Part shown: positions 30,334 through 40,862 of the stretch, piece after piece | Layout of the letters: each line of letters begins with the position of its first letter | How positions within the stretch are numbered: the stretch's first letter is position 1 | Origin: Prochlorococcus sp. AG-355-J23 | GTDB lineage: Bacteria; Cyanobacteriota; Cyanobacteriia; PCC-6307; Cyanobiaceae | Length of the DNA: 64,000 nucleotides | Direction: 5' to 3' | NCBI GenBank assembly: GCA_003278705.1 | Contig: QCDR01000005.1 | Span: 1 to 64,000, forward strand | Position numbers and translations under genes: made by a program | The notes under the pieces: model-generated | Seen by the model: only the letters and a program-made list of their open reading frames with translations | The model's database searches: none | What the model was told of the DNA's origin: nothing

Positions 30334-31593
30334 ATGACTAATACTGATTCTGATAATTCTCGTGAATGGGCTGCACAAGCTTATGCGCTTTTAAAAAAAC
30401 GACAGGAAGAGCAAAAGCAAGAATTAAAGAAACAGGAAGAGCAAAAGCAAGAATTAAAGAAACAGGAAGAGCAAAAGCAAGAATTAAAGAAACAGGAAGA
30501 GCAAAAGCAAGAATTGCTTGAAATTCCTAATAAAGAAAATATTGCTGGACAGTCTAAAACTGTTCCTGAAGCTGAATTAGGCGAATTTGATGATAATTTT
30601 ACTTGGTCTGCAATGGTATTAGCTGCTCAAGGAAAAAAAATAAATCAAATATCGATTGATGAAATTGATTGGTTAACTAAGTTGCGGAGAGGATTAGAAG
30701 AAACCCGAAAAGGATTTGTTACTGAATTATTGGATAAATTGGGAGATGATCCTCTTACTCCTGAATCTCTTGATGATTTAGAGACTCTATTAATAAGAGC
30801 TGATGTGGGGATTGATTCAACCGATAAAGTTATAAGTTCTCTTAGAACAAAATTAAATGAGGAAGTCGTGGGTGGAGAAGCAGGAATAAAATTCTTGAAG
30901 AAGGAATTAAAATTAATTATCGATAAACCAATTAAAAATTCGGGCTCTGATATTTTAGTTCCCCAAAAGGGTAAGTTAAATGTCTGGTTATTAGTAGGAG
31001 TTAATGGTGTTGGTAAAACTACTACATTAGGAAAATTAGCATATTTGTCATCAAAAAGTAATTATAAAACTTTGATTGCTGCTGCTGATACTTTTAGGGC
31101 GGCCGCAGTAGAACAACTTAAAGTGTGGGGAGATAGAAGTAATGTTGAAGTTATATCTAATCAATCAAAAAATGCTGATCCAGCTGCTGTAGTTTTTGAT
31201 GCGATTAATTCTGCAAAAAAAAGAAACATTGATTTATTACTTGTTGACACAGCTGGTAGATTGCAAACAAAAAACAATTTGATGGATGAATTAGCAAAAA
31301 TAAAAAAAATTATTGATAAAAAGGTCCCTGATGCAATTGTTGAATCATTATTAGTTTTAGATGCAAGTCAGGGACAAAATGGCTTAAAACAAGCAAAAAG
31401 TTTCGCTAAATCAGCAGATTTAAGTGGAGCAATTATTACAAAATTAGATGGCACTTCTAGAGGAGGTGTCTCTTTAGCTGTATCTGAAGAAGTAAATTTG
31501 CCTATAAGGTTTATTGGGGCCGGAGAAGGTATAAAAGATTTGAGACCTTTTAATAGTTATGAATTTGTAGAGGCTATGCTTGCAGATAAATAA
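30334..31593 (+). CDS. ftsY: Signal recognition particle receptor FtsY
   Basis: The GTPase receptor that docks SRP-bound ribosomes at the membrane translocon. An N-terminal acidic/charged A-region (about residues 1-75) contains four copies of a ten-residue KKQEEQKQEL repeat. Then comes a short helical N domain and the G domain (about 205-419) with GVNGVGKTTTLGKLA (G1), DTFRAAAVEQL, DTAGRLQTK (G3), TKLDGTSRGG (G4) and the closing GAGEGIKDLRPF. At 419 residues it is normal. The repeat-rich A-region is likely variable between strains. Confidence 0.96.
   Translation: MTNTDSDNSREWAAQAYALLKKRQEEQKQELKKQEEQKQELKKQEEQKQELKKQEEQKQELLEIPNKENIAGQSKTVPEAELGEFDDNFTWSAMVLAAQGKKINQISIDEIDWLTKLRRGLEETRKGFVTELLDKLGDDPLTPESLDDLETLLIRADVGIDSTDKVISSLRTKLNEEVVGGEAGIKFLKKELKLIIDKPIKNSGSDILVPQKGKLNVWLLVGVNGVGKTTTLGKLAYLSSKSNYKTLIAAADTFRAAAVEQLKVWGDRSNVEVISNQSKNADPAAVVFDAINSAKKRNIDLLLVDTAGRLQTKNNLMDELAKIKKIIDKKVPDAIVESLLVLDASQGQNGLKQAKSFAKSADLSGAIITKLDGTSRGGVSLAVSEEVNLPIRFIGAGEGIKDLRPFNSYEFVEAMLADK
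30397..30516 (+). repeat. Four tandem 30-bp repeats inside ftsY
   Basis: Four head-to-tail copies of a 30-bp unit encode KRQEEQKQEL then three times KKQEEQKQEL. The last three copies are identical except for the final codon of the fourth (TTG for TTA); the first differs at the second codon. Near-identity at the DNA level, including synonymous positions, points to recent expansion by slipped-strand replication. Confidence 0.95.
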
Positions 31594-31660
31594 ATATTAA
31601 ATCAATTTTTTTTAAAAACTTAAATTTAATGTTAAAACATATTTATCTATTAGATTTGTT

Positions 31661-33004
31661 TTGACAAATAATCAAAAAGAAAAAATATTTTCGAATAAAT
31701 TTATCCAAAATTTTTTAGAAAACGATCCTAAAGTAACTCTAAAAAATAAATATAAATTTGCTGAAATTGCATCTTCCTTAGCATATTATTTAAAATCATT
31801 TTCCAACATAAATAAACTATTAGATTATGTATGCTTAATTTTTAAACATATTTTTTCTGAGAATATAATCTTAATTATTCCTTTGAATTATGAGGGAGAA
31901 ATATGGAATGAAAATATAAAAATTTCTGTTAATCATGAATTTTTAACAATTCAAGAAGAGATTAATAGTTTTTTGGATCAATTTCATTTTGCAAAAAATT
32001 TTAAAATAAAAGAAATCCTGACTTTTGAAAATGCTTTAAAAAATAAATTTAAAGATTATAAAATTGAACCAAAAAAAATTATATCTAGAGGCAAATGTAG
32101 GGGATTTATTTATATTTTTAGCGCAGATATTTCAAGACCATCGATTACTGAAGATAGTAATTTTAACTTTATTAAAAATTGTCTAGCTGTTGGATTAGAA
32201 AATCACTTCTTAATAAAAACAAAGAAAAAGCATGAAAATGTTGATAGAGAAATTTCCACTGGTGCTGAAATTCAATCTCAATTACTCCCGGATTATTGTC
32301 CAATTATCCACGGTATAGACCTTGCTGCACATTGTAGACCAGCTCTTCAGCTCGGTGGAGATTACTATGATTTTATGTGCTTAAAGACGAATATCTCTGA
32401 AAAAAGGAAAGAAAAATCAAGATGGGCATTTGTAATAGGTGATGTCATGGGTAAAGGGATTCCAGCCGGTCTTTTAATGACTATGTTAAGAGGAATGCTA
32501 CGTGCAGAGGTTCTTACAGGTCTGCCTCCAGATAGAATTTTGCATGATTTGAATCAGCTAGCAATAAATGATTTAGATCAATCGCATAGATTTGTGACAT
32601 TATTTTACTCAGATTATGATCCTAGAACTAGAAAATTGAGATTTGCAAATGCAGCACATAATCCTCCTCTGCTTTGGAAAAGTTCAGATCAGAAAATTAT
32701 TAAATTAGATGCAAAAGGATTTGTACTCGGACTACAAAAAGATGCTGAATATCATTGTGGTGAAATCAAGCTTAATCAAAATGATTTAGTTCTTTATTAT
32801 ACCGACGGAGTAATTGATACTTCTAACTCTTTAGGACAAAGATTTGATGAGGAAAGATTAATTAAAACCCTTACAAAATTATGCAAGCAATCTTATACAT
32901 CACAAGAAATTTTAAATAAAATATTTAAAAAGTTAGATGATTTTACAGGGCAAAATAGACATCTTGAAGATGATGCCTCGATGGTTATTTTTCAATTGAA
33001 ATAG
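31661..33004 (+). CDS. PP2C-type (SpoIIE/RsbU) protein phosphatase with N-terminal sensor-like domain
   Basis: The C-terminal half (about residues 195-447) is a serine phosphatase domain of the RsbU/SpoIIE type. It has AEIQSQLLPDYCP, LQLGGDYYDF with metal Asp, GDVMGKGIPAGLLMTMLRG, ANAAHNPPLLW, LYYTDGVIDTSNSLGQRFDEERL, and the final DDASMVIFQ. The N-terminal half looks like a GAF-type domain (about 20-185). Such phosphatases control anti-sigma antagonists or similar partner-switching proteins; the target is unknown here. The start is TTG at 31661 and weakly supported. It stands 67 bp after ftsY and 62 bp before argH. Confidence 0.85.
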   Translation: MTNNQKEKIFSNKFIQNFLENDPKVTLKNKYKFAEIASSLAYYLKSFSNINKLLDYVCLIFKHIFSENIILIIPLNYEGEIWNENIKISVNHEFLTIQEEINSFLDQFHFAKNFKIKEILTFENALKNKFKDYKIEPKKIISRGKCRGFIYIFSADISRPSITEDSNFNFIKNCLAVGLENHFLIKTKKKHENVDREISTGAEIQSQLLPDYCPIIHGIDLAAHCRPALQLGGDYYDFMCLKTNISEKRKEKSRWAFVIGDVMGKGIPAGLLMTMLRGMLRAEVLTGLPPDRILHDLNQLAINDLDQSHRFVTLFYSDYDPRTRKLRFANAAHNPPLLWKSSDQKIIKLDAKGFVLGLQKDAEYHCGEIKLNQNDLVLYYTDGVIDTSNSLGQRFDEERLIKTLTKLCKQSYTSQEILNKIFKKLDDFTGQNRHLEDDASMVIFQLK

Positions 33005-33066
33005 ATATTTTTTGTCACTTATATAAAAAAATGCTTTATTAGAGATACTTAAAGTTACTAATTGAT

Positions 33067-34446
33067 ATGGCAAAAGTTTGGAGTAAAAGGTTTGACAATG
33101 CACTTGACCCTTTTATTGAAAAGTTTAATGCCTCAATTGGTTTTGATAGAAAGCTTATTTTAGAAGATTTAGATTGCTCGATTGCTCACGCGAAAATGCT
33201 TGGTAAAACAAAAGTTTTATCCTCTGCTGAAACTTTGCAAATTATTAATGGTTTAGAGTTAATAAAAGTTGAATATTTGGAGGGTAAATTTTCTCCTAGT
33301 CCACCTTCTGAAGATATTCACTATTGCATAGAAGAAAAGCTGATAAGTTTAATTGGTGAAACTGGAAAAAAATTACACACAGGTAGAAGTAGAAATGATC
33401 AAGTAGGTACAGATATAAGATTGTGGCTAAGAAAAGAGATTGACAATATTGAAATTTTAATAACCGATTTGCAAAAATCCTTCTTAAAACTTGCGAAATC
33501 CAATATTTATACCTTAATTCCTGGATATACCCACATGCAAAGAGCTCAACCATTGTCTTTGGCTCATCACTTATTGGCTTACATAGAAATGCTCCAAAGA
33601 GACCGTGAAAGATATAAAGAAGTACGCTCAAGAGTTAATATTTCTCCTTTAGGAGCTGCAGCATTAGCTGGAACAAAAATAAAAATAGATAGGCACTTTA
33701 CAGCTGCAGAATTGGGTTTTAAAAAGATTTATAAAAACAGTATTGATGCAGTAAGTGATAGAGATTTTTGTATAGAGTTTGTTTCTGCATCTGCTATATT
33801 GATGTCTCATTTAAGTAAAATTTCAGAGGAAATAATTTTATGGGTAACTGATGAATTTTCTTTTGCAAAATTAACAGATAAATGTGCCACAGGAAGTAGT
33901 TTAATGCCGCAGAAAAAAAATCCTGACGTTCCAGAATTAATAAGAGGTAAGACAGGAAGAGTATATGGACATCTCCAGGCATTGTTAACTATGGTCAAAG
34001 GGGTTCCACTTTCTTACAATAAGGATTTTCAAGAGGATAAAGAGCCAATATTTGATACTGCAGAAACAATATCTTCTTGTATTAAAGCAATGACTATTTT
34101 AATTAATGAGGGCATTGAATTTAATATTAAAAATCTATCTGATTCCGTAGAAAACGACTTTTCTAATGCTACTGATTTGGCAGATTACTTAGTTGATAAA
34201 GATGTTCCTTTTAGAACTGCCTATCAAGTTGTTGGTCAAATGGTTAAATATTGTCTCGAGAGAAAAATGTTATTTAAAAATCTTAAAATTGAAGAATTTA
34301 AAAAATTTCATCCCGAATTTGATGAGGATGTTTTTTTGGATCTTAAACCTCTTAATGTCGTTAAATCAAGAAATAGCGAAGGCGGTACAGGTTTTGTTCA
34401 GGTAGAAAAAGAGGTAAATAATTGGCAAAAAAGATTGTTACTTTGA
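33067..34446 (+). CDS. argH: Argininosuccinate lyase
   Basis: Splits argininosuccinate into arginine and fumarate, the last step of arginine synthesis. Family signatures are [31 protein letters not shown], and the flexible catalytic loop [16 protein letters not shown] with the catalytic Ser. At 459 residues it is full length, with ATG at 33067. It works with argG (5494-6708) in the same pathway but is not linked in an operon. A 111-bp gap with the leader of the RNA-binding protein gene follows. Confidence 0.97.
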   Translation: MAKVWSKRFDNALDPFIEKFNASIGFDRKLILEDLDCSIAHAKMLGKTKVLSSAETLQIINGLELIKVEYLEGKFSPSPPSEDIHYCIEEKLISLIGETGKKLHTGRSRNDQVGTDIRLWLRKEIDNIEILITDLQKSFLKLAKSNIYTLIPGYTHMQRAQPLSLAHHLLAYIEMLQRDRERYKEVRSRVNISPLGAAALAGTKIKIDRHFTAAELGFKKIYKNSIDAVSDRDFCIEFVSASAILMSHLSKISEEIILWVTDEFSFAKLTDKCATGSSLMPQKKNPDVPELIRGKTGRVYGHLQALLTMVKGVPLSYNKDFQEDKEPIFDTAETISSCIKAMTILINEGIEFNIKNLSDSVENDFSNATDLADYLVDKDVPFRTAYQVVGQMVKYCLERKMLFKNLKIEEFKKFHPEFDEDVFLDLKPLNVVKSRNSEGGTGFVQVEKEVNNWQKRLLL

Positions 34447-34557
34447 ATCTCAATTATTTTTTTTACAACAAGGGTATGCTTTGAAGTAGAATAGTAAAGC
34501 AAAGTTATAAGACTACTAATTGTAGTTTTTTTAGGTAAATTTTTTGTTGAGTTTAAA

Positions 34558-35016
34558 GTGAGTATTTTTGTTGGCAATTTGCCGTTCCGCGCAGAGCGTG
34601 AAGATGTTATACAGTTGTTCGCCCCTTTTGGTGAGGTTCTAAATTGTTCTCTTCCCTTGGAGAGAGATACTGGAAGGAAAAGAGGATTCGCATTTATTGA
34701 AATGGCAGATGAATCGATTGAGTCAAAAGCTATTGATGGTTTGCAAGGCACGGAACTTATGGGTAGACCTTTAAGAATTAATAAAGCTGAACCTAGAAGT
34801 TCTGGTGGTTCTCGTAGAGGAGGAAGAGGCGGTAACAATGGAGGCTACGGCGGTGGTAATGGATCTAATACTAACGCTAACAAATCTTCTGGAGCAGAAG
34901 GTTGGGAAGACAGAAGTTATGGAAATTCTTCTGATAATTCTGAATATGAAAATGGGAGGAGCAGAAGAAAAAGGGGAGTATCTAATGAGAGTAATGCTTC
35001 AAACGAGACAAATTAA
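34558..35016 (+). CDS. Cyanobacterial Rbp-type RNA-binding protein (RRM + Gly/Arg-rich tail)
   Basis: One RRM domain (about residues 1-80) has RNP2 IFVGNLP and RNP1 KRGFAFIEM, followed by a tail rich in Gly, Arg, Ser and Asn (RRGGRGGNNGGYGGGN). Eukaryote-like glycine-rich RNA-binding proteins of this type are abundant in cyanobacteria, are often cold-induced, and bind mRNAs, some localising photosynthesis messages to thylakoids. The start is GTG at 34558, fixed because the RRM begins at the next codon. The 111-bp leader after argH may carry regulatory sequence. The stop overlaps the convergent dus gene by 4 bp. Confidence 0.92.
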   Translation: MSIFVGNLPFRAEREDVIQLFAPFGEVLNCSLPLERDTGRKRGFAFIEMADESIESKAIDGLQGTELMGRPLRINKAEPRSSGGSRRGGRGGNNGGYGGGNGSNTNANKSSGAEGWEDRSYGNSSDNSEYENGRSRRKRGVSNESNASNETN

Positions 35017-36017
35017 TAACCCATTTCTTCAAGCTCTGTTGTTAATTTAAATAGATATTCAATATTTAATTCTTTTTTAATAGATTTATTTGAAATTTGA
35101 TTTCTCCAAATTTTAGCTTTTGGTATACCTTCAACTAAATTTATAAGATGTTTACAAATATCCCAAGATTTTCCTCCATTACTTAAATGCTTTTCTATGT
35201 ATGGAATTAAGGAGAATAAAATTTTTGAAGCAGATTTGGGTTTTTTATTAATTCCATAAATCTTATGGTCAATTTCAGACCATCTCAAGGGATGTTTATA
35301 AATTGATCGTCCAATCATGACCCCATCAAAATCATTCAAGGCTTTTAATGATTCATCGATATTTGTTAAACCCCCATTGATTTCTATTAATAAGTCTGGG
35401 TTTAATTTTTTTAATTTTTTTACTACATCATAATTTAGTGGCGGTATGGTCCTATTTTGTTTTGGATTTAGACCTTTTAATATGGCTTTCCTTGCATGAA
35501 CGGTAAATCTTTCTGCACCAGCATTTGCAATAATTCTTACGAAATTATTCAAGTTAACGAAACTATCATCATTGTCTATACCGATTCTGTGTTTGATCGT
35601 AACCGGTAAGTTGCAATTATTTTTTAAGGATTCTATACATTTTGCTACTTTTTTAGGGTCTTTCATAAGTGAAGCGCCAAAATTTCCAGAACACACTCTT
35701 GGACTCGGACAACCAACATTAAAGTTTATTTCGTCATAACCCCAATCTTGAGCCATTTGGGCTGCCTCTTTAAGTATTTTAGGATCGTCTCCACCAAACT
35801 GAATTGATATCGGATGTTCTTCATCATTAAAATCTAGAAAGTTTTCTTTTTTATTCGTATAAACTAAACTCTGGGCTACAATCATTTCCGTATACAATAA
35901 AGCTTCAGAACTGATTTTTCTCATTATCATTCTGAAGTGTTTATCAGTACAATCCATCATTGGAGCAATACTTAATTTATGAATATTTTTTATAGAATTA
36001 GGCTGAATGAAATTCAT
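35013..36017 (-). CDS. dusA: tRNA-dihydrouridine synthase, DusA type
   Basis: An FMN enzyme reducing uridine in the tRNA D-loop with NADPH. IAPMMDCTDKHFRMIMRKI at the start is the DusA-type signature. NVGCPSPRVCSGNFGASLM contains the catalytic Cys, VTIKHRIGID gives FMN/phosphate contacts, and INGGLTNIDES and GVMIGRSIYKHP complete the TIM barrel. At 334 residues it is full length. It is divergent from msrB, with only 22 bp between starts, and overlaps the RRM gene by 4 bp at the 3' end. Confidence 0.94.
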   Translation of the reverse strand: MNFIQPNSIKNIHKLSIAPMMDCTDKHFRMIMRKISSEALLYTEMIVAQSLVYTNKKENFLDFNDEEHPISIQFGGDDPKILKEAAQMAQDWGYDEINFNVGCPSPRVCSGNFGASLMKDPKKVAKCIESLKNNCNLPVTIKHRIGIDNDDSFVNLNNFVRIIANAGAERFTVHARKAILKGLNPKQNRTIPPLNYDVVKKLKKLNPDLLIEINGGLTNIDESLKALNDFDGVMIGRSIYKHPLRWSEIDHKIYGINKKPKSASKILFSLIPYIEKHLSNGGKSWDICKHLINLVEGIPKAKIWRNQISNKSIKKELNIEYLFKLTTELEEMGY

Positions 36018-36039
36018 TACTTTTTTGTGATTTAAATAT

Positions 36040-36534
36040 ATGAATCAATTTCTATCAAGAAGAACTTTTATTCTAATTCCTACGATGTCAATTTTAAAAA
36101 TAATTTTTAAACCCATCCAAGTATTAGCATCTTCACTAGCTTCTAAACAAGAGTGGAATTTCTCAAAAGACGAATGGAAAGCCAGGCTTAGTCCAGAATC
36201 CTATTATATTTTGAGGGAGGAAGGGACTGAAAGAGCTTTTAGCAGCTTATTAAATAATGAGAAAAGAAAAGGATTTTTTCACTGTGCAGGATGCGATTTG
36301 CCGCTTTTTTCCTCAGATAAAAAGTTTGATAGTGGTACAGGATGGCCAAGTTTTTGGGATTCAATTCAAGGATCAGTAGAAACAAAAGTTGATTTCAAGT
36401 TAATAGTCCCTAGAACTGAATATCATTGCTCTAGATGCGGAGGTCATCAAGGACATGTTTTCAATGATGGTCCACTTCCTACTGGCAAAAGATACTGCAA
36501 TAATGGATTGGCATTAAGGTTTGTTCCTGACTAA
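36040..36534 (+). CDS. msrB: Peptide-methionine (R)-S-oxide reductase with Tat-like signal
   Basis: Repairs methionine-R-sulfoxide in oxidised proteins. The MsrB domain (about residues 38-164) has the zinc Cys pairs [11 protein letters not shown] and [20 protein letters not shown], and the catalytic Cys in [12 protein letters not shown]. The first thirty-five residues begin with [13 protein letters not shown] followed by a hydrophobic run and a polar ASSLAS segment. That resembles a twin-arginine signal peptide, so a lumenal or periplasmic location is likely. ATG start at 36040, 22 bp from the divergent dusA start. Confidence 0.92.
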   Translation: MNQFLSRRTFILIPTMSILKIIFKPIQVLASSLASKQEWNFSKDEWKARLSPESYYILREEGTERAFSSLLNNEKRKGFFHCAGCDLPLFSSDKKFDSGTGWPSFWDSIQGSVETKVDFKLIVPRTEYHCSRCGGHQGHVFNDGPLPTGKRYCNNGLALRFVPD

Positions 36535-36608
36535 ATATTTGTGCGGCCTTCCGCAACTTGTTTTGTGCATCACTTTATTGGAGAATAGTTTTATTAAATT
36601 TTAGAAAA

Positions 36609-37328
36609 ATGATTGAAAATCAATCAGACAATATTGCTAATAAAGAAATTGATGATTCTATCCAGGATAATGTTCCTGAGGATATATCATCTACTCAAAA
36701 TTCAACCACCGAAAATGATGAATTATCTGCTCAAAAAACAGAAGAAATAAATACTGAAGAATTAAAAAATACTATTTCAAATAATGATGCAAGATTAGAG
36801 CAATTAGAAAAAGAGCATGAAACATTAAAAAATCAATATATAAGGATTTCAGCAGATTTTGACAATTTCAGAAAAAGGCAGTCTAGAGATCAGGACGATT
36901 TAAAAATTCAACTCGTTTCAAAGACTTTAACTGCAATTCTTCCTATTGTTGATAATTTTGAGAGAGCAAGACAACAACTTAAACCAGAAAGTGAAGAAGC
37001 CCAAGCTCTTCATAGAAGTTATCAAGGATTGTATAAACAATTGGTAGAAGTTTTAAAACAACAGGGAGTTTCACCCATGAGAGTTGTTGGTCAGCAATTT
37101 GATCCAAACTTGCATGAAGCTGTATTAAGAGAACCTAGTGAAGAGTTTGAAGAGGATTTTATTATTGAAGAATTACAGCGAGGATATCATCTAGAAGGTA
37201 AGGTTTTGAGACATGCATTGGTTAAGGTTTCTATGGGACCTGGCAAACAAAATTCACAACAGGAAGTAGAACAGGATACAGTTGAAGGGGATGTTAATTC
37301 AGAGGCAAATACTTCTGAAGATGTATAA
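36609..37328 (+). CDS. grpE: Nucleotide exchange factor GrpE
   Basis: Releases ADP from DnaK in the chaperone cycle. After an acidic disordered N-terminus (about 60 residues), a long coiled coil ([19 protein letters not shown]) leads into [17 protein letters not shown]. The C-terminal beta domain ends [13 protein letters not shown] with [10 protein letters not shown] before it, all typical. An open frame reaches back to 36558, but the ATG at 36609 begins the acidic leader, so 239 residues are assigned. dnaJ follows after 29 bp. The DnaK of this window is far away, so this pair must serve several DnaK paralogues. Confidence 0.93.
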   Translation: MIENQSDNIANKEIDDSIQDNVPEDISSTQNSTTENDELSAQKTEEINTEELKNTISNNDARLEQLEKEHETLKNQYIRISADFDNFRKRQSRDQDDLKIQLVSKTLTAILPIVDNFERARQQLKPESEEAQALHRSYQGLYKQLVEVLKQQGVSPMRVVGQQFDPNLHEAVLREPSEEFEEDFIIEELQRGYHLEGKVLRHALVKVSMGPGKQNSQQEVEQDTVEGDVNSEANTSEDV

Positions 37329-37357
37329 ATTCCAAATTCTTATTTGAGCATTATCTA

Positions 37358-38485
37358 ATGGCTGATTTTTACCAAATACTTGGAGTTTCAAGAGATGCTG
37401 ATGCTGATACCTTAAAAAGGGCTTATAGAAAATTAGCACGACAATACCATCCTGATGTTAATAAAGAACCTGGAGCGGAAGATAAATTTAAAGAAATTGG
37501 TAAGGCTTACGAAGCATTAGCTGATCCTGAAACTAGAGCAAGATATGACCAATTTGGAGAGGCTGGCCTTGGGGGTGCAGCTGGAATGCCTGATATGGGA
37601 GATATGGGTGGCTTTGCAGATTTATTTGAAACTTTTTTCAATGGCTTTGGGGGGCAAAATCCACAAGGAGGAAGAACACAAAGAAGAGGTCCTCAACAAG
37701 GTGATGATCTAAGGTATGACCTTAATGTTGACTTTAAAGATGCAATTTTTGGCCAACAAAGAGAAATTAAAATTCCTCATTTGGAGACATGTGAAGTCTG
37801 TAGGGGAACAGGTGCAAAACCAGGAACCGGTCCCAAAACTTGTTCAACATGTGGTGGAAGTGGACAAGTTAGAAGAGCTACAAGAACACCTTTTGGTAAT
37901 TTCACACAAGTAGCTGAATGTCCTTCATGTAATGGTGTTGGCCAGATAATTGCAGATCCATGTGTAACTTGCGGTGGAAATGGCGTAAAGCAAGTCAGAA
38001 AAAAATTAAGAATTAATATTCCTGCAGGAGTTGATACTGGTACTAAATTAAGAGTTTCCGGCGAGGGAAATGTTGGTTTGAAAGGAGGTCCACCTGGAGA
38101 TCTTTATGTTTTTATAAAGGTTAAGAATGATTCAAAACTTAAAAGAGATGGTGTAACTATTTACTCAGAAATAGCAGTAAGTTATTTACAGGCTATTTTA
38201 GGTGACACTGTTGAAATTACTACTGTTGATGGAAATGTTAATTTAAAAATTCCAAGTGGTACGCAGCCAAATACAACTCTTTCTCTTGAGAATAAAGGAG
38301 TACCTAGACTGGGTAATCCGGTTGCAAGAGGAAATCATGAAGTCTTAGTAAAAGTAAAATTACCGACTCGTATAACCGACGCAGAACGAGAGCTTTTAGA
38401 GGGTTTAGCTTCTCAATATTCAGATAAAAATATTAATTCCAGTAGTGGACTTTTTAGTAAATTATTTGGTAAAGAATCTTCATGA
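37358..38485 (+). CDS. dnaJ: Chaperone protein DnaJ
   Basis: An Hsp40 co-chaperone stimulating DnaK ATPase. The J domain (residues 1-70) carries HPD at 31-33. A Gly/Phe-rich linker follows ([16 protein letters not shown]). Then come four zinc-binding repeats ([32 protein letters not shown]) and a C-terminal substrate-binding region with [17 protein letters not shown]. At 375 residues it is a complete type I DnaJ. Its stop overlaps the start of the next gene by 4 bp, giving the run grpE-dnaJ-tusA-like-rsgA. Confidence 0.97.
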   Translation: MADFYQILGVSRDADADTLKRAYRKLARQYHPDVNKEPGAEDKFKEIGKAYEALADPETRARYDQFGEAGLGGAAGMPDMGDMGGFADLFETFFNGFGGQNPQGGRTQRRGPQQGDDLRYDLNVDFKDAIFGQQREIKIPHLETCEVCRGTGAKPGTGPKTCSTCGGSGQVRRATRTPFGNFTQVAECPSCNGVGQIIADPCVTCGGNGVKQVRKKLRINIPAGVDTGTKLRVSGEGNVGLKGGPPGDLYVFIKVKNDSKLKRDGVTIYSEIAVSYLQAILGDTVEITTVDGNVNLKIPSGTQPNTTLSLENKGVPRLGNPVARGNHEVLVKVKLPTRITDAERELLEGLASQYSDKNINSSSGLFSKLFGKESS

Positions 38486-38712
38486 CTTCCTTAAAGCATT
38501 TGGATCTTAAATCTGTTCCATGTCCTTTAAATGTAGTCAAAATTAAATTGGCTTTGGAGAAGTTATCTAAAAATGAGCAACTTATTGTTGAACTAGATAA
38601 AGGTGAACCTGAAGAAATGGTATTAAACAACTTAAGAGAGATGGGATGGCTCTTTAAACAAATTAAAGAAAATGAAAAATTTATAAAAATAAAAATATTG
38701 AATGAAAATTAA
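38482..38712 (+). CDS. TusA-family sulfur-carrier-like protein
   Basis: A 76-residue protein of the SirA/TusA fold. The key motif is residues about 9-20, [17 protein letters not shown], with the sulfur-accepting Cys in the CPxxxxK arrangement, followed by a beta-alpha-beta pattern. Family members pass sulfur to tRNA thiolation, molybdenum cofactor or other pathways; the target here is not known. It overlaps dnaJ by 4 bp and rsgA by 11 bp, so translation of the three is probably coupled. Confidence 0.85.
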   Translation: MTSLKHLDLKSVPCPLNVVKIKLALEKLSKNEQLIVELDKGEPEEMVLNNLREMGWLFKQIKENEKFIKIKILNEN

Positions 38713-39619
38713 TAGTAAATATTTAGGTTTAGTTACAAAAAAATTTAATGATTTTTTTTTAGTTGATTTAAAAAATCAAGAAAACTCTGGAAATAGCGAG
38801 AAATTTTTATCTAAGGTTAAGAAGTCTATAAATTTCAAGGATCAATTAATTTATGTTGGAGACGAAGTAGCGATTGAAAAAATTGATTTTAAAAGTAAAC
38901 GCGCAGTGATAACAAGTCTAAAAAAAAGAAAAAATCTTTTAGTTAGACCCTCAGTTGCAAATATTTCTAACATATACGTTACTTTTTCCGTTGAAGAACC
39001 AGAGTTAAATTTATCTCAAGTTAATAGGTTTTTGATATCAGCAGAATCAATGGGAGTTGAAGTCTCATTAGTTTTGACAAAGTGTGATTTAATTTCTGAT
39101 AAAAGAAGATCATATCTAATTGATAAATTTGAGAAATGGGGTTACCAAGTAATAACTTTAAATTTACAGAAATCTGAATGTTTTAAAAATTTATTAGCCG
39201 AGTTAAAGCAAAAAGAATGTTCAATTTTTATGGGCCCTTCAGGCGTTGGCAAAACTACTTTGCTAAATATGATTATTCCAGGTCTTCAAAATAGTACTTC
39301 TCCAGTTTCCAATAAAATTAAGAGAGGAAAAAATACTACTCGAAATGTTGAGTTATTTTCTATGTCAAATCAAAGTTACATTGTGGATACTCCTGGTTTT
39401 AATATGCAACCCCTAGATGTTGATATTAAGTTGTTACCAAATCTTTATTCAGAAATATATAAACAGGTAATCGAAGAAGGAATTAAGTGTAAATTTCGTA
39501 ATTGCTTACATTTAAACGATGAGGGATGTAATTTAAATAAATCCTTCGAAAGATATTCTTTTTATAAAGAAATGATTGAGTCGTCTAAGAGTCACTATTA
39601 TCAAAACCAGGAAGATTAA
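38702..39619 (+). CDS. rsgA: Small ribosomal subunit GTPase RsgA
   Basis: A circularly permuted GTPase that checks late 30S maturation. An N-terminal OB fold is followed by the G4 motif LTKCDLIS ahead of G1 ([17 protein letters not shown]-loop at about residue 178) and G3 VDTPGFNM, the diagnostic permuted order. The C-terminal zinc site is [16 protein letters not shown]. At 305 residues it is normal. Its start overlaps the preceding TusA-like gene. Its last 35 bases are antisense to the end of the convergent ybaB gene. Confidence 0.95.
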   Translation: MKINSKYLGLVTKKFNDFFLVDLKNQENSGNSEKFLSKVKKSINFKDQLIYVGDEVAIEKIDFKSKRAVITSLKKRKNLLVRPSVANISNIYVTFSVEEPELNLSQVNRFLISAESMGVEVSLVLTKCDLISDKRRSYLIDKFEKWGYQVITLNLQKSECFKNLLAELKQKECSIFMGPSGVGKTTLLNMIIPGLQNSTSPVSNKIKRGKNTTRNVELFSMSNQSYIVDTPGFNMQPLDVDIKLLPNLYSEIYKQVIEEGIKCKFRNCLHLNDEGCNLNKSFERYSFYKEMIESSKSHYYQNQED

Positions 39620-39935
39620 GATTTAATCCACCAGTCAAATCATTCATCCTTTCTTTCATAGTTGTAGTTGATAATTCATGAGCTTTTTGAATAGCTTGTA
39701 GAATGTTTTGCTCTATTTTTTCTTTATCTGCATTTAAAATATTTTCTTGTACTTCAACCTTTAAAGGAAGTTGGTTGCCACTTATCCAAACTTTTATCAT
39801 CTCATCATCACTTTTGCCTTCAATCTCCATATTTTCAAGTTCATCTTGTAATTTTTGAGCATCTTGCTGAATTTGTTTAGCTTTTTTAAAAGCTTCTGTA
39901 AGTTGTCCAAAGTTAGGAAGTCCAAAACCCGCCAT
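39585..39935 (-). CDS. YbaB/EbfC-family nucleoid-associated protein
   Basis: A small DNA-binding protein forming tweezer-like dimers. Residues about 10-115 match the family: [26 protein letters not shown], then [19 protein letters not shown], then a helix ending [17 protein letters not shown]. At 116 residues it is the usual size. ATG start at 39935. It lies 17 bp downstream of murB on the same strand, so murC-murB-ybaB may be one unit. It overlaps the rsgA end by 35 bp. Confidence 0.92.
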   Translation of the reverse strand: MAGFGLPNFGQLTEAFKKAKQIQQDAQKLQDELENMEIEGKSDDEMIKVWISGNQLPLKVEVQENILNADKEKIEQNILQAIQKAHELSTTTMKERMNDLTGGLNLNLPGFDNSDS

Positions 39936-39952
39936 TTTGTAAAAACGTTTCT

Positions 39953-40846
39953 TTAGTTAGGATAGTCAAAACCAATCATTCTTACTTCTGGTTGCAAATA
40001 AATCCCTTTGTTTTGTAGTACTTTTTGTTGAATTACTGTTATTAATTCATAAATATCTTTTGAACTTGCTGAAGAAGTATTAATTATAAAATTTGAATGC
40101 ATTGTAGAAATTTCAGCACCGCCAATTTTAAATCCCTTTAAACCCATATCATCAATTATTTTTGCAGCATAATTATTTTCAGGATTTTTAAAAACACTAC
40201 CAAAACTTGGTTGATGATATGGCTGTGTTTCTGTTTTTAATTTAAGGTTATTTTTGGTTGTTTGAATTAATTTTTCTATATTTCCATTAGGTTCAAAATG
40301 TAATCTTGCACTAATAATTGATAAATCATTTCTTTGAAAAGAGCTAAATCTATATTCAAAATTGATATCTTTTTTTTCAATTTCAAGTCTTTCAAGAGTT
40401 TTATTATTAATAACTTTTACGGAAATAAGATTTTTTGCTAGCGAAAAATCACCTGTGCCAGCATTCATATAAATTGCTCCTCCTAATGTTCCTGGAATTC
40501 CGACAGCCCATTCCCCTCCTTGTAATCCATTTTTAGCAAGAAAATTAGATAATGTTGGGAGCATTACACCTGCTTCCGCTTCGATAATTCCTGAATATGG
40601 TTCTATCTTTAGTGATTTCAATTTTTTTGTACAAACAACTAAGCCTTTTATGAAAATATTATTTATTAAAAGATTTGAACCTGCGCCAATTATTTGACAT
40701 CTTTGTTTATTTAAATTAGCCCATTTTATTAGATATGAAAGTTCTTCAACGCTTCTTGGCTCAGCGAAATATTCAGCCACTCCTCCCACTTTTATAGTTG
40801 TATAACTACTTAAATTACAGTTTTCAGAAAAAATTTTTTTATTCAT
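39953..40846 (-). CDS. murB: UDP-N-acetylenolpyruvoylglucosamine reductase
   Basis: A cytoplasmic FAD/NADPH enzyme making UDP-MurNAc for peptidoglycan. The FAD-binding region has [12 protein letters not shown] and [21 protein letters not shown]. The catalytic Ser region is [13 protein letters not shown], and the C-terminal catalytic Glu lies in LQPEVRMIG. At 297 residues it is the shorter type II MurB. ATG start at 40846. It follows murC by 16 bp on the same strand. Confidence 0.96.
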   Translation of the reverse strand: MNKKIFSENCNLSSYTTIKVGGVAEYFAEPRSVEELSYLIKWANLNKQRCQIIGAGSNLLINNIFIKGLVVCTKKLKSLKIEPYSGIIEAEAGVMLPTLSNFLAKNGLQGGEWAVGIPGTLGGAIYMNAGTGDFSLAKNLISVKVINNKTLERLEIEKKDINFEYRFSSFQRNDLSIISARLHFEPNGNIEKLIQTTKNNLKLKTETQPYHQPSFGSVFKNPENNYAAKIIDDMGLKGFKIGGAEISTMHSNFIINTSSASSKDIYELITVIQQKVLQNKGIYLQPEVRMIGFDYPN

Positions 40847-40862
40847 AAATTAGTTATTAATT

